A DNA stretch of 64,000 nt from Megaera sp965229545 (GCA_965229545.1 OZ245887.1:1364001-1428000); one strand, 5' to 3'; shown: positions 9,304 to 18,666, counted from the first letter of the stretch. Program-made: numbers and translations. Notes: a model not told the origin generated them from the sequence alone.

Positions 9304-9554
9304 ATATGGGACGCGCTTTCTTTCTTACTACCACCGGAGAAAATATTAACTTCAGGATAATTGCTCATTACAATAACCAGATTACATTAGAGGAAGAAGT
9401 TTATGAGGATTTATTAAAACATAAAGAAGTAAGCTTAGAGCCAGCTTGCGATAAAAACTTTAGAACTTGTTGCAATAAGTTCAATAATGCAGTAAATTTC
9501 AGGGGAGAACCAACAATAACTAACCATAGTTTTTTAAAAAATAATGTGGGATAA
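9304..9554 (+). pseudogene. 3' fragment of a GTA/phage DUF2163 (phage BR0599-like) tail protein
   Basis: An 82-codon frame from 9306 whose C-terminal half contains ACDKNFRTCCNKFNNAVNFR, matching the very conserved ACDKxFxTCxxKFxNxxNFRG end of DUF2163/TIGR02218 proteins (the tail gene g13 in Rhodobacter-type GTAs). The upstream part TTGENINFRIIAHYNN also fits the family's domain before that motif. The N-terminal two thirds are missing, replaced by IS630 copy A and the stub of an early head gene, so the GTA genes between capsid and this tail gene have been deleted. Not expected to be functional. Confidence 0.68.
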
Positions 9555-9706
9555 ACAGACGATAAAGTACTTTTTTTTAGGGTTTTTTAGTGTTTTTAGA
9601 TTTGGATCTTCTAGATCGGTATTACAGAAACCTTGCGATATCGTTGCTTATGTTTTCAAAGTTGAAAATTATATTAATAGTGCTTACCAAAGCTTGAGAA
9701 ACAACT

Positions 9707-10195
9707 ATGAAGGAAACTAAAAAATTTTTTGATGCTAACGGTCTGAATAAAGGCTATAGTAAGGCATTATTTAACAAGTCTGCTGAACTAGCAGTAAGTA
9801 GTAGCCAGTATAAACATGTTATGCCTCCACTAGATGTTATGGCTGCATACGAAGAAATTAACCCTGGAACTATAAAAAAAATAATTGAGATGGCGCAGAA
9901 AGAGCAGAATTACCGCCATTCTTTTGAACTACTTAACGTTGAAAAATACGATAGAGCAGTAAAATTTGGGAAGATATGCGGGGTTGCTTTGTTAGGGATT
10001 ATTGCTCTAACAGCTATCATTTTATCGTTTGGAGGGTATTATGTGACTGCTTCTGTTTTTTCTTTATCTGCTTTTGGCATGATTGGTGTTATATCTTTCT
10101 TACAATCCAGTAAAGAACCTAAAAGTAAAGTTTTTCATAAAAATTTTAATCCAAAAAATAGAGTGCATAATCATAAAGCACGGAACAATAATTAA
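9707..10195 (+). CDS. DUF2335 domain membrane protein
   Basis: A 162-residue protein with the DUF2335 pattern: PPLDVMAAYEEINPGTIKKI (near residues 40-59), then MAQKEQNYRHSFELL, then two adjacent membrane helices (about 88-110 and 113-132). The C-terminus is basic and asparagine rich. The family is often found beside phage or toxin-antitoxin genes and in mobile regions, and its function is not known. It follows the GTA relic by 150 bases and precedes der. Intact. Confidence 0.72.
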   Translation: MKETKKFFDANGLNKGYSKALFNKSAELAVSSSQYKHVMPPLDVMAAYEEINPGTIKKIIEMAQKEQNYRHSFELLNVEKYDRAVKFGKICGVALLGIIALTAIILSFGGYYVTASVFSLSAFGMIGVISFLQSSKEPKSKVFHKNFNPKNRVHNHKARNNN

Positions 10196-10252
10196 GTGAT
10201 ATAAAATCGTTTTTAAAACGATAATGAACAGTTCTTGAGAATTTAAAAGATT

Positions 10253-11599
10253 ATGGATAAAAAATTAGTAGCTTTGGTTGGAAGGCCAAATGTTGGGAAG
10301 TCTACCTTGTTCAATAGGCTCAGTATTAGGAAAAAAGCAATAGTTCATGATCTTCCAGGCGTAACGCGGGATAGAAAATATGCAGATGCCAAGATCGGGC
10401 CAATGGTATTTAGGATAGTTGATACCCCTGGGCTTGAAGAATCACAAGAAGGCAAGCTAGAGCATCGAATGATGCAGCAAACTATGCAAGCTATAATTGA
10501 GGCGGATTTGGTTTGCTTGATTGTTGATAACATATCTGGGGTAACGCCGGCGGACAAGTTCTTCGCTAATTTTATTAGAAAATATAATAAAAATTATATA
10601 GTTATAGCTAATAAATCAGAAAAAAAATTTACTCATGATAAAGAATTTTATAGTCTGGGGTTTGGCGCACCAGTACCGATGTCTGCAGAACATGGTCATG
10701 GCCTTGCTGATTTATATGAGGCAATTGCAGCTAAAATAGATGCAGAAGATATTGTAAAAATTTCTGATCCGCAAACTTCTGATTCAGTTCAGATAGTTGT
10801 AGTAGGTAGGCCAAATGCCGGAAAATCGACATTTATTAATGCCATTTTGGGAGAAGAAAGGTTAATTACTGGCCCGGAGGTGGGTATTACTAGAGAATCC
10901 ATAGAAATAGAGTGGAGGTATAAAAATCATAATTTAAAACTTATAGATACAGCCGGCCTTAGGAAAAAAGCAAACGTTACCAAGAGTTTAGAAAAATTAT
11001 CTACCGGTGATACGATAGGTAGTATCAAATTTGCCAATACTGTTATTTTAATGCTTGATGCTACCATTGCTTTAGAACAGCAAGATTTATCCATTGCTAA
11101 TTATGTGATTGAAGAAGGTAGAAGCCTAGTAATAGCAGTTAATAAATGGGACTTGATAAAATTAAGACGAAATTACGAAGAAGAATTTACCTATAAGCTG
11201 GAAAAATTTCTGCCCCAAGTAAAGGGCGTTCCAGTAGTTTTTATTTCTGCTATAAATCAGCATAAAACAAATGAAGTACTAGATAGAGCTGTAGAGATGT
11301 ATGATTTATGGAATAAAAAAATAACAACAAGTAAACTAAATGAGTGGCTTGCTTTTGCTATACAAGCGCATCAATTACCTCTTCAGAAAAAATTGGGAAG
11401 AAGGGTTAGGATTAAGTATGTTACGCAAATTAAAACATGTCCTCCCACTTTTAAATTTTTTTCTAATGATCCAGCTAGTATTACCGAAGCTTATATTAAA
11501 TATTTACTTAATTCCTTGCGTGAAAATTTTTCCATGCCTGGCGTGCCGATAAGAATGTATTTTGCTAAAACTGATAATCCTTACAGTACAAAGAAGTAA
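10253..11599 (+). CDS. der: Ribosome biogenesis GTPase Der (EngA)
   Basis: A tandem-domain GTPase needed for 50S ribosomal subunit maturation. The 448 residues hold two G domains: G1 motif GRPNVGKST near residue 10 with DTPGLEE as G3, and second G1 GRPNAGKST near 185 with DTAGLRKK; the NKWD motif of domain two is near 298. A KH-like C-terminal domain occupies about 350-448. An intact housekeeping gene starting 57 bases after the DUF2335 gene, close enough for readthrough. Confidence 0.97.
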   Translation: MDKKLVALVGRPNVGKSTLFNRLSIRKKAIVHDLPGVTRDRKYADAKIGPMVFRIVDTPGLEESQEGKLEHRMMQQTMQAIIEADLVCLIVDNISGVTPADKFFANFIRKYNKNYIVIANKSEKKFTHDKEFYSLGFGAPVPMSAEHGHGLADLYEAIAAKIDAEDIVKISDPQTSDSVQIVVVGRPNAGKSTFINAILGEERLITGPEVGITRESIEIEWRYKNHNLKLIDTAGLRKKANVTKSLEKLSTGDTIGSIKFANTVILMLDATIALEQQDLSIANYVIEEGRSLVIAVNKWDLIKLRRNYEEEFTYKLEKFLPQVKGVPVVFISAINQHKTNEVLDRAVEMYDLWNKKITTSKLNEWLAFAIQAHQLPLQKKLGRRVRIKYVTQIKTCPPTFKFFSNDPASITEAYIKYLLNSLRENFSMPGVPIRMYFAKTDNPYSTKK

Positions 11600-11680
11600 C
11601 TACTTGGCTGTGTGCTTGTGGTGTTGACAAGAGAAGCTTACGTGATAGCATTGAGTATTAGTAAAAGTGTATTATCAAGA

Positions 11681-12364
11681 ATGTTATGGCTAAAAAAAAT
11701 ATTACTTACAAGGTCTGAAGAAGATAATAATTACTTAAGAAATATTCTTGTTCCGAAAGGTTATAATTGTTTAGATTTAAGTTTAATTGAACACGTCAAT
11801 CTACCTTTTAACATAACAGTTCTAGAAGATTTTACCGACATAATAGTTACAAGTAAAAGAGGTGCGAATCTTCTCCCCGTTGACGAAGGGATAAAAAATG
11901 TCTGGGTAGTGGGAGTTACTAGCGCAGAAATAGCAACGCAAAAAGGTTATAATGTTCAATATGTAGCTCACTCTGCAAGCGAACTTATAGATAAAATACC
12001 TCGTAATATTTATAAACATGCTATCTACCTTTCAAGTAATATGATTAGTACGAGAATGCCATTTGGTATTAAAATGATAAATGTTTATAAGGTTAAATAT
12101 AAAGACCATTTATCGGATAGTGAAGTTCAGATACTAAAAAGTGGCCTGGATTATATACCGTTATATTCAGAAAATTGTGCAAAAACCCTGATAAAATTGA
12201 TATTAGCAAATGATTTATTGAAATATATAGAAAATTCAGTAATTATTGCTATAAGTTCTAAGGTGGAGAAACTGCTAACGGATTATTTTACCAACATTGT
12301 GACTTGCGATTATGCAGATCAGATCCTGGGAAAATTAGAAAATTATGACCTTAATAGAAACTGA
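11681..12364 (+). CDS. hemD: Uroporphyrinogen-III synthase (HemD)
   Basis: Cyclises hydroxymethylbilane to uroporphyrinogen III in heme synthesis. The frame is open from a GTG at 11612, but family members start with an M-K-x-LLTR pattern, so ATG 11681 (MLWLKKILLTRSEEDN) is the better start, giving 227 residues. Visible family elements are DIIVTSKRGANLL near residue 60 and VVGVTSAEIATQKGY near 83. Sequence divergence in HemD is normally high, so context counts: it overlaps a mitofilin-like gene by 20 bases, followed by hemY, a conserved alphaproteobacterial order. Supplies the heme pathway that ctaA, petB and the ccm genes depend on. Confidence 0.85.
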   Translation: MLWLKKILLTRSEEDNNYLRNILVPKGYNCLDLSLIEHVNLPFNITVLEDFTDIIVTSKRGANLLPVDEGIKNVWVVGVTSAEIATQKGYNVQYVAHSASELIDKIPRNIYKHAIYLSSNMISTRMPFGIKMINVYKVKYKDHLSDSEVQILKSGLDYIPLYSENCAKTLIKLILANDLLKYIENSVIIAISSKVEKLLTDYFTNIVTCDYADQILGKLENYDLNRN

Positions 12365-13133
12365 CAGAAAGCTAAAACAAAAAAATGAAGATCAGCAAGG
12401 GGTGAATATCAAACCTAAGGTTGGTTGGCAGAAAGTGAGTTTTAAAATGGTGGGGGTAACTTTTCTGATAGCTTTTGGGTTATTTCTGTATTTTGTTATT
12501 GCTTATAAAGATTTATGGCTTGGTACTATTAATCGTTTAAGCCCGTTTGCTTTCAATAAAAACCAAAAACAAGAAGTACAGCAGGAAGAAACTGCTCAAA
12601 ATAGTGATAATGACTCTCCTAAAAATAGCGAAGTATTACCTCGCTTTGCTCCCGATCCGGATGAAGAAGATCTAGATGTGTTAAATGATACTGACGATTT
12701 AAATCCATATGATCAGCATGCAGAAGATACTGCTACTGGCAATAATCAAGAAATTACTAGTGCTAATTTGATTAATGACCTGAATGATTACAGAATTTAT
12801 CTTGCTAATGTTAATGAATTCTTGCAAAAGTTTTATAAAGATCAATCGTACTCTGAGAATTTGGATATTATAATGCGGGTTGATCTTCCAAAAGAATTTG
12901 AAGAAATAATGATATTGTGTAAGCGTTATGATAGTTTGTTAACTCAGGATGTTCCCTCTTATGAGCAGGTTTTATTATTTAATACAGATATTTTTAGCAA
13001 ATTTTTAAAAATTAGAAAAGAAACTGATTTTTATAAGGAAAGGAAACAATTAAAAGCAAAAATTGAGAATAAAATTGGTTCGTTTATGGAATATGCTTTC
13101 TCTGTTGATTTGCAGCAGGAATTTTTAGAATAA
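12345..13133 (+). CDS. Mitofilin-like (Mic60-related) inner membrane protein, short
   Basis: A 262-residue protein with a basic cytoplasmic N-terminus, one membrane helix (about residues 34-54, VTFLIAFGLFLYFVIAY) and an acidic, low-complexity linker (residues 70-130) before a helical domain. Its position between hemD and hemY matches the alphaproteobacterial COG4223/Mic60 homologue, which is typically longer and coiled coil. The identification is mainly by gene order and architecture. In free-living alphaproteobacteria the protein shapes inner membrane folds. No lesion seen. Confidence 0.55.
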   Translation: MTLIETDRKLKQKNEDQQGVNIKPKVGWQKVSFKMVGVTFLIAFGLFLYFVIAYKDLWLGTINRLSPFAFNKNQKQEVQQEETAQNSDNDSPKNSEVLPRFAPDPDEEDLDVLNDTDDLNPYDQHAEDTATGNNQEITSANLINDLNDYRIYLANVNEFLQKFYKDQSYSENLDIIMRVDLPKEFEEIMILCKRYDSLLTQDVPSYEQVLLFNTDIFSKFLKIRKETDFYKERKQLKAKIENKIGSFMEYAFSVDLQQEFLE

Positions 13134-13221
13134 CAATTAAAAATTGTTATTTATAATAGGTATATTTTCTATATATGTTATTTCAACAACCAAGAAGTTG
13201 TGCTTTGGGATATAAAATTAT

Positions 13222-14304
13222 TTGAGTAAAAACATGATTAGATTTCTGATTTTATGTACGATTTTCTTTTTTCTTTATTTGGGTTTTAATACCCTCAATG
13301 AATTTGATTCAGCAGTTAACATATCGGTTTTGGATTATCAAATTCAAACAACTGCTTTTACTTTTATTGCTATCTTCGTAATTGCCCAATTGTTATTAAT
13401 GATAGTCCTAAAAACTATTTTTTCGATATTTGATTTACCATTTATCATAAGTCGTAGCTGGCATAAAAGGAAATTAAAAAAAATAAATGAGCGTTTATTA
13501 ACAGTAATTTCCGAACTTATCATTGGTAATAAGCAGAGATCATTAGAGCTAGTAAGCAAGCTTTTACCAGATTTAGACGAAAATTCTATAGAGTTTACGA
13601 ATCTTGTTCTAGCGGAATCGGCAAATAGTTTTGATATGCAAATTCAAAAGTTTCGTAATTTAGTGGGCAAAAAGCATTATAGTAGATATGCTGCCAAAAG
13701 GCTTGCGCAAATCTTTTTTGATAATAGCCGATACACAGAATCAGAAGAATATGCAAATAAGGCATTCAGCAAAAATGATACCGATTCTTCTCTTATGATT
13801 ATTCTAATTAGGATTTATGCAAAAACTGCGGCCTGGAACAAAATGATATTTGTTATTTCTAAATTACAACGGGCTGATGTAAGATTACTAGAACATTACT
13901 CAAAAGAAATATCGAGTTATTATTACTTAGCGGCTAAAGAAGCTGTTTCTGCAGGTAATGATAATGAAGCAGTGAAATTTTTAGAATCATCTTTAGAACT
14001 GAAACCGGACTATTTAGACGCATTAAATTTATATGCTGAATTAAACGTAAATATTAATAATTCTGCTTCGCTGCTTAAAATACTTAGATCAGCCTTTGTT
14101 AGCAATCCGTGTTTTGAAATTGCCCAGATGTATATAAAGTGTTCAAGAAGTTCCGTAAATGCAGTTTATGGAACTTTAGCAGGTCTGGTTAACCCATCAC
14201 AAAACAATGCTTTATTTCTAGCGATAGCTGCATATTTAGGCCTGTATGATAAAGTTGCTGAAGTAAGAGAGCCAAAGCTTATTAATTACGAATCTAAAAG
14301 CTAA
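13222..14304 (+). CDS. hemY: HemY-like membrane protein with TPR region
   Basis: A 360-residue protein with two N-terminal membrane helices (about residues 5-22 and 44-68), then a helical tetratricopeptide-type region with SRYAAKRLAQIFFDN and DNEAVKFLESSLELKPDYLD. The layout and the hemD-mitofilin-hemY order identify it as alphaproteobacterial HemY (COG3898), not the oxidase of that name; the biochemical role is unclear. TTG start at 13222; an ATG at 13234 (MIRFLILC) is an alternative. It ends one base before zapE. Confidence 0.75.
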   Translation: MSKNMIRFLILCTIFFFLYLGFNTLNEFDSAVNISVLDYQIQTTAFTFIAIFVIAQLLLMIVLKTIFSIFDLPFIISRSWHKRKLKKINERLLTVISELIIGNKQRSLELVSKLLPDLDENSIEFTNLVLAESANSFDMQIQKFRNLVGKKHYSRYAAKRLAQIFFDNSRYTESEEYANKAFSKNDTDSSLMIILIRIYAKTAAWNKMIFVISKLQRADVRLLEHYSKEISSYYYLAAKEAVSAGNDNEAVKFLESSLELKPDYLDALNLYAELNVNINNSASLLKILRSAFVSNPCFEIAQMYIKCSRSSVNAVYGTLAGLVNPSQNNALFLAIAAYLGLYDKVAEVREPKLINYESKS

Positions 14305-14305
14305 A

Positions 14306-15366
14306 ATGGATTTTAGCTCTAGTTTTTCAAATATCGTTTTAGATAGAAGACAACAGCTTTTATATGAAGAACTTCAAAAAACAGCGGAATCCATAAATAA
14401 AAAATCTTTCGTAGAAAATATTATAGCAAAATTCAAAAGTTCAAAAAATCCTAAAGGAATTTATCTTTATGGAGATGTGGGGCGTGGAAAAACAATACTT
14501 ATGCAAATGTTTTTTGCCCTGATTTCAGTTAAAAAAAAGTTTATTCATTTTCAGAATTTTATGCAAGAGCTACACCAAAAAGCGCATAGATTGTAGACAA
14601 GTAGCGGAGATGATAGAATAGTTCAAAACCTTGCTCATGGAATTGCAAATGGGGCCATAGTTTTGTGTATTGATGAATTTGAGATAAAAGATATTACGGA
14701 TGCAATGTTTATAATGGGGTTATTTGCGTTTTTATCTCAAAACGGAGTTTTTATTTTTCTAACTACTAATGCAGCTCCGGATGACTTATATAAAGATGGT
14801 CTGCAACGCGAATTGTTTTTGCCTTTTATAGAAAACATAAAGAAAAATTTTATGGTTTTGAATCTAGATAGCAAAAAAGACTATCGTTTAAAGAAAGTAG
14901 TAACTACTAGAAATAAAATACTTTTTCCTGATAATGACGAAAATAATACTGCCTTTTATAAAATTAAAAATAGTTTGTGTTCTAAAGAAGAACTTCACCC
15001 AGGTAAATTTAAAGTGTTTGGCCGAGAAGTTATTTTTGCTAATACTCATCAAAACATTTTATTTACTAATTTTAATGAACTCTTTATGCAGGATTTTGGC
15101 TATGCAGATTATGTAAAACTTTGTCAGAGATATGGAATAATAGTACTTGAAGGTGTAAGGCGGATATCTGAAGACGAAACAAATATTATTACCAGAGTTA
15201 TTAATTTTATTGATAATGCTTATTTTATAAGGTAGTATTATTTGCTTTACTTGAAGATGAGCTGTCTTTAATATATACCTCCGGTAAGAGATTAGCTGAA
15301 TTTCAAAGGGCTGTTTCAAGGTTAAACGAGATGAATAGTAGCGATGAAAAATTGGGACACTCCTAA
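14306..15366 (+). pseudogene. zapE: Cell division ATPase ZapE (AFG1 family), inactivated
   Basis: Residues of a P-loop ATPase of the AFG1/ZapE family: Walker A GDVGRGKTILM near residue 57, CIDEFEIKDITDAM as Walker B, then TTNAAPDDLYKDGLQRELF, all typical. Two lesions are visible. First, an in-frame TAG at 14594-14596 lies between the HQKAHRL motif and the downstream frame, which continues in the same phase. Second, at about 15235 a frameshift leaves the last 43 codons (VLFALLEDELSLIYTSGKRL, ending at 15366) in another phase; that tail matches the usual ZapE end. The tail overlaps the tmk start. In other bacteria ZapE acts on late division and the mitochondrial homologue on Complex IV assembly. 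Confidence 0.85.
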
Positions 15367-15979
15367 ATTTATCAGTTTTGAAGGGGGAGAGGGAAGTGGT
15401 AAGTCTACCCAGAGTAAGAAACTTTATGAATATTTAGTTTTAAAAAGTATTAAGGTTATCCATACACGTGAGGTAGGGGGTACAAAAGAGGCTGAACAAA
15501 TTCGCAATCTTCTGATCCATCAGCATTTGTATGACATTTCTGAGTTAATGTTGGTTATGGCTGCCAGATATGAGCATATTAACAACTTGATCATACCAGC
15601 GTTGCGGGAGGGGTATAGTGTTATTTGTGATAGATTTGTTGATTCTACTGCTTGTTATCAAGCAGGAGGCCATCTTACAATAGAAGATATCTTTGACCTT
15701 CATAATAAGTTAATGAGAGCAAGTGATGATCACAGAGTGGTTATGCCTGATATTACATTTTTTATGGATTTAGAGCTGCAAGTCGGTATAAAAAGAAGCC
15801 TACAAACGGGTGATGTAAATAAGTTTGAAGAAAAAAATATGAGTTTTCACCACGAAGTTTATGAAAGGTTTAAAATTATTACAAGTATGTATAGGGATCG
15901 GATCAGAATAATCAATTGTAAGAATAAAGAAATAGAAGATATTCACCAAGAAATATTATCGCTAATTAACGAAGTATAA
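15344..15979 (+). CDS. tmk: Thymidylate kinase
   Basis: Phosphorylates dTMP to dTDP. The 211 residues contain the P-loop FEGGEGSGKSTQS near residue 12, the DRFVDSTACYQAGG motif near 95 and a C-terminal helical part. The usual TREPGGT motif reads TREVGGT here; the arginine is preserved, but the proline to valine change is unusual. The gene starts inside the tail of the broken zapE frame (23 bases shared). A degenerate copy of its last 50 or so bases lies 480 bases downstream. Confidence 0.93.
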   Translation: MKNWDTPKFISFEGGEGSGKSTQSKKLYEYLVLKSIKVIHTREVGGTKEAEQIRNLLIHQHLYDISELMLVMAARYEHINNLIIPALREGYSVICDRFVDSTACYQAGGHLTIEDIFDLHNKLMRASDDHRVVMPDITFFMDLELQVGIKRSLQTGDVNKFEEKNMSFHHEVYERFKIITSMYRDRIRIINCKNKEIEDIHQEILSLINEV

Positions 15980-15982
15980 TAA
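15919..15982 (+). repeat. Direct repeat, unit 1 (3' end of tmk)
   Basis: The last 64 bases of tmk, beginning TAAGAATAAAGAAATAGAAG, recur at 16408-16472 with roughly eight mismatches and one or two base indels. The second unit follows a decayed symporter remnant and leads into the S9 peptidase gene. It looks like the trace of a tandem duplication of tmk or of a recombination event; no other part of tmk is recognisable in the second copy. Confidence 0.7.
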
Positions 15983-16003
15983 AGAAGATAAAATAAATGT
16001 TAG

Positions 16004-16029
16004 AGCAAAAATACATGTTTATTTTTGCT
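16004..16029 (+). terminator. Possible hairpin terminator after tmk
   Basis: A perfect 10-bp stem AGCAAAAATA / TATTTTTGCT with a 6-base loop, starting 25 bases after the tmk stop codon. The stem is AT-rich and is not followed by a T tract, so it is only a weak terminator candidate, though the T-rich right arm could serve. Confidence 0.35.
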
Positions 16030-16086
16030 TAAGAAGCTTATATATTAATCAACTATTGGTTATGTAATTTAAGATATACGTCGAGC

Positions 16087-16400
16087 ATGAAATTTGATAT
16101 AGATTCAGGGATTTTATTGGGTTTTTACTAGCTACTATAATCCTAGGGCTTGCTTCTAGCCGTGGTATTAGGAATATTAAAGAATATGCTGTAGGTAACA
16201 GAAATTTTAGCACGGCCACTATTTTGGAAGTCCAGAAATTCTGATCAGCTTCTTGCAAAGCTGCCAATAGTTAAAACCTTGGCGGTTATAGTAGCTTTTA
16301 GTAAAGGTTTGGATATAATCACAGTTTCTTGCTTATTGGCTTTACTCCAAAAGTTAAAATTTATGAGTTCAAGAAATGAAAAAAATATTATTTACAATAT
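16087..16400 (+). pseudogene. Decayed fragment of a sodium:solute symporter-type protein
   Basis: The plus strand holds a broken reading frame starting MKFDIDSGI and, after a one-base shift, FIGFLLATIILGLASSRG then NIKEYAVGNRNFSTAT. This is the start of SSSF-type sodium symporters, some of which are fused to histidine kinases in Rickettsiales. It breaks up after about 45 codons; a later stretch LAKLPIVKTLAVIVAFSKG may be a second surviving piece. No intact frame remains. The whole 16-16.48 kb stretch otherwise contains only this and the tmk tail repeat. Confidence 0.5.
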
Positions 16401-16407
16401 TATCCTA

Positions 16408-16472
16408 TAAGAATAAAGAAATAGAAGATATTCGCCAAGAAATACTATTGCTAATTAATTAAGTACAATATA
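16408..16472 (+). repeat. Direct repeat, unit 2 (degenerate copy of the tmk 3' end)
   Basis: Second copy of the tmk tail, with a TAA in the equivalent place. It sits 15 bases before the start codon of the S9 peptidase gene, so that its end supplies the sequence around the peptidase's AAGGAG ribosome binding site. Confidence 0.7.
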
Positions 16473-16486
16473 AGGAGCATAAACTC

Positions 16487-18526
16487 ATGTTAAGGTTAAC
16501 TCTAATATTTATATTAATTATTATAAATATTAATTATGAACTAGCTGTTGCTAAAGGTAATGATATGGGAGAAATTATGAAAGAAGATCGTTTAATACCG
16601 CGGGAAGTATTGTTTGGTAATCCAGATAAAATTGCAGTACGGATGAGTGAAGACGGAAAATATATTAGTTACCTTGCTCCCTTAGCGGGGGTACTAAACG
16701 TTTTCGTTGCGCCAGCTAGTAATCCATTAACAGGAAAGTCAATTACGGCTGATAAGGAAAGAGGTATTAGAAGTTATTTTTGGGCTGAAAATAACAATAA
16801 TGTTATTTATTCTATAGATAATAAAGGAGATGAAAATTTTAGGCTTTATTCAATTGATATAAATACTAAAGAAAGTATCATTCTTACTCCAAAAGAAGGG
16901 GTTAGAGCTTCTGTAATCAAAAAAAGTAAAAGCTTTCCAGATGAGATTTTAGTTCAGATGAACAAAAGGGTTCCAGAATATTTCGATATTTATAGAATTA
17001 ATGTTAAATCAGGCAAAGTAGAGATTTTTTTTGAAAATAAAGAAAAGTATCTAAGCTTTATAATTGATGATAATTTTAAGATTCTCTTTGCTTATAAGAT
17101 GTTACCAACTGGAGAAGGGGAGATTTATAGTTTTAAGAATGGGGACCTTTCCAGTCCGCAATTATTCCAAAAAATAAAAACAGAAGATATGTTAACTAGT
17201 TCACTTTTGCATATAACTACTGACGGTAGAACTCTCTATGCTGTTGATAGTAGCCAAAAAGATAAATCAGCTCTTTTTGAAATAGATTTATCAACTCAAA
17301 AAAGAACTCTCCTTTATGAAAATACCAGAGCTGAAATAGACTCTTGTTTAGTAGAGCCTATTTCTAAAAAGATTCAAGCTGTATCTATTGATTATCTGCA
17401 AAAAGAATGGATAATTCTTGATCCGCAAATAAAGGAGGATATAAAAAATTTAGCGAAGCTTAATGAGGGGACGATTGAAATTACCTGCCGCGTAGAAAAT
17501 GATAATAAATGGATAGTTGTTTATATGCAAGATGATGGTCCATATAAATATTATTTATATGATCGGGCTACTAGAGAAGCTAAATTTTTATTTGTTTCTA
17601 ATTCTACACAAGAAGAATATTCTTTTGCTAAAATGTATCCCGTGCAAATTACTTCTCGGGATGGTTTAGAATTGGTTAGTTATTTAACATTACCTAGGTG
17701 GTTAGATAAGGGCGCGCGGTTAGACAACCCAATACCGCTTGTCCTATATGTTCATGGTGGACCAAATAGCAGAGACAACAATGGGTACAATGCTACTCAC
17801 CAATGGCTTGCTAACAGGGGGTATGCAGTACTTAGCGTTAATTATCGTGGTTCTACCGGTTTTGGCAAAAGCTTTATTAATGCCGGTGATGGGCAATGGG
17901 CCAGAAAAATGCAAGATGATCTAGAAGATGCGGTAAAATGGGCAATAAATAATAATATTGCTGATAGGAGTAAAATAGTAATTATGGGAGGAAGCTATGG
18001 CGGTTATGCTACCCTTGTTGGTATGACTATGACACCTGATTTATATGCTGCAGGAATAGATATTGTTGGCCCATCGAACCTAGAGACTTTAATGAAATCG
18101 ATTCCTCCTTATTGGGTACCAGTTTTTGCCCATTTAAAGAAAATTATAGGGGCTTCTCCTGATAATCAAGAGGGAAAAAAATTTCTATTTGAGCGTTCAC
18201 CTCTTAATTATGTAAAAAATATAAAAAAACCTTTGTTAATTGTACAAGGAGCTCATGATCCCCGTGTTAAAAAGTTTGAGTCTGATCAGATAGTATCAGC
18301 CATGAAAAAGCACGGAATACCAGTAGTGTATTTACTCTATAAAGATGAAGGACATGGACTTGCCAGACCTGAAAACAGGATGTCGTTTTATGCTCACGCA
18401 GAGGTATTTTTAGCAAATATTCTTAAAGGAAGGTATTTAGGTCATGACGGTAATTTTCCTGGTTCTTCGATGGAGATAATAGAGGGTAAGGATCTGACCT
18501 GGACCAAAGAAGTTAGTGCTTCTTAA
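16487..18526 (+). CDS. S9 family prolyl oligopeptidase/acylaminoacyl peptidase
   Basis: A 679-residue serine peptidase with a likely N-terminal signal peptide (hydrophobic residues 3-20). The middle (about 60-360) would form a beta-propeller that limits access to the active site. The C-terminal alpha/beta hydrolase domain has HGGPNSRDN near residue 424, the nucleophile in GGSYGGYATLVG near 503, the Asp in GAHDPRVKKFE near 585 and the His in DEGHGLARPENR near 619. This is the complete Ser-Asp-His set. Probably periplasmic peptide degradation. Clear AAGGAG ribosome site 8 bases before ATG. Intact. Confidence 0.9.
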   Translation: MLRLTLIFILIIININYELAVAKGNDMGEIMKEDRLIPREVLFGNPDKIAVRMSEDGKYISYLAPLAGVLNVFVAPASNPLTGKSITADKERGIRSYFWAENNNNVIYSIDNKGDENFRLYSIDINTKESIILTPKEGVRASVIKKSKSFPDEILVQMNKRVPEYFDIYRINVKSGKVEIFFENKEKYLSFIIDDNFKILFAYKMLPTGEGEIYSFKNGDLSSPQLFQKIKTEDMLTSSLLHITTDGRTLYAVDSSQKDKSALFEIDLSTQKRTLLYENTRAEIDSCLVEPISKKIQAVSIDYLQKEWIILDPQIKEDIKNLAKLNEGTIEITCRVENDNKWIVVYMQDDGPYKYYLYDRATREAKFLFVSNSTQEEYSFAKMYPVQITSRDGLELVSYLTLPRWLDKGARLDNPIPLVLYVHGGPNSRDNNGYNATHQWLANRGYAVLSVNYRGSTGFGKSFINAGDGQWARKMQDDLEDAVKWAINNNIADRSKIVIMGGSYGGYATLVGMTMTPDLYAAGIDIVGPSNLETLMKSIPPYWVPVFAHLKKIIGASPDNQEGKKFLFERSPLNYVKNIKKPLLIVQGAHDPRVKKFESDQIVSAMKKHGIPVVYLLYKDEGHGLARPENRMSFYAHAEVFLANILKGRYLGHDGNFPGSSMEIIEGKDLTWTKEVSAS

Positions 18527-18666
18527 TGTATTATAGCGTATGATATTTTTCCGTTTCAAGGCTTAAAATTAACTTTAGGGGCTTGGAAGCTTAAACTAAA
18601 TATATTGATTGAAAATATTTCTTTTGTATAATTGCTTGTATAGTAATTGATTTAATAATTATTTTT

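Noticed and set aside
16049..16267. A 72-codon minus-strand frame
   Set aside because: The opposite strand shows recognisable symporter fragments (SSRGIRNIKEYAVGN); the frame is a shadow.
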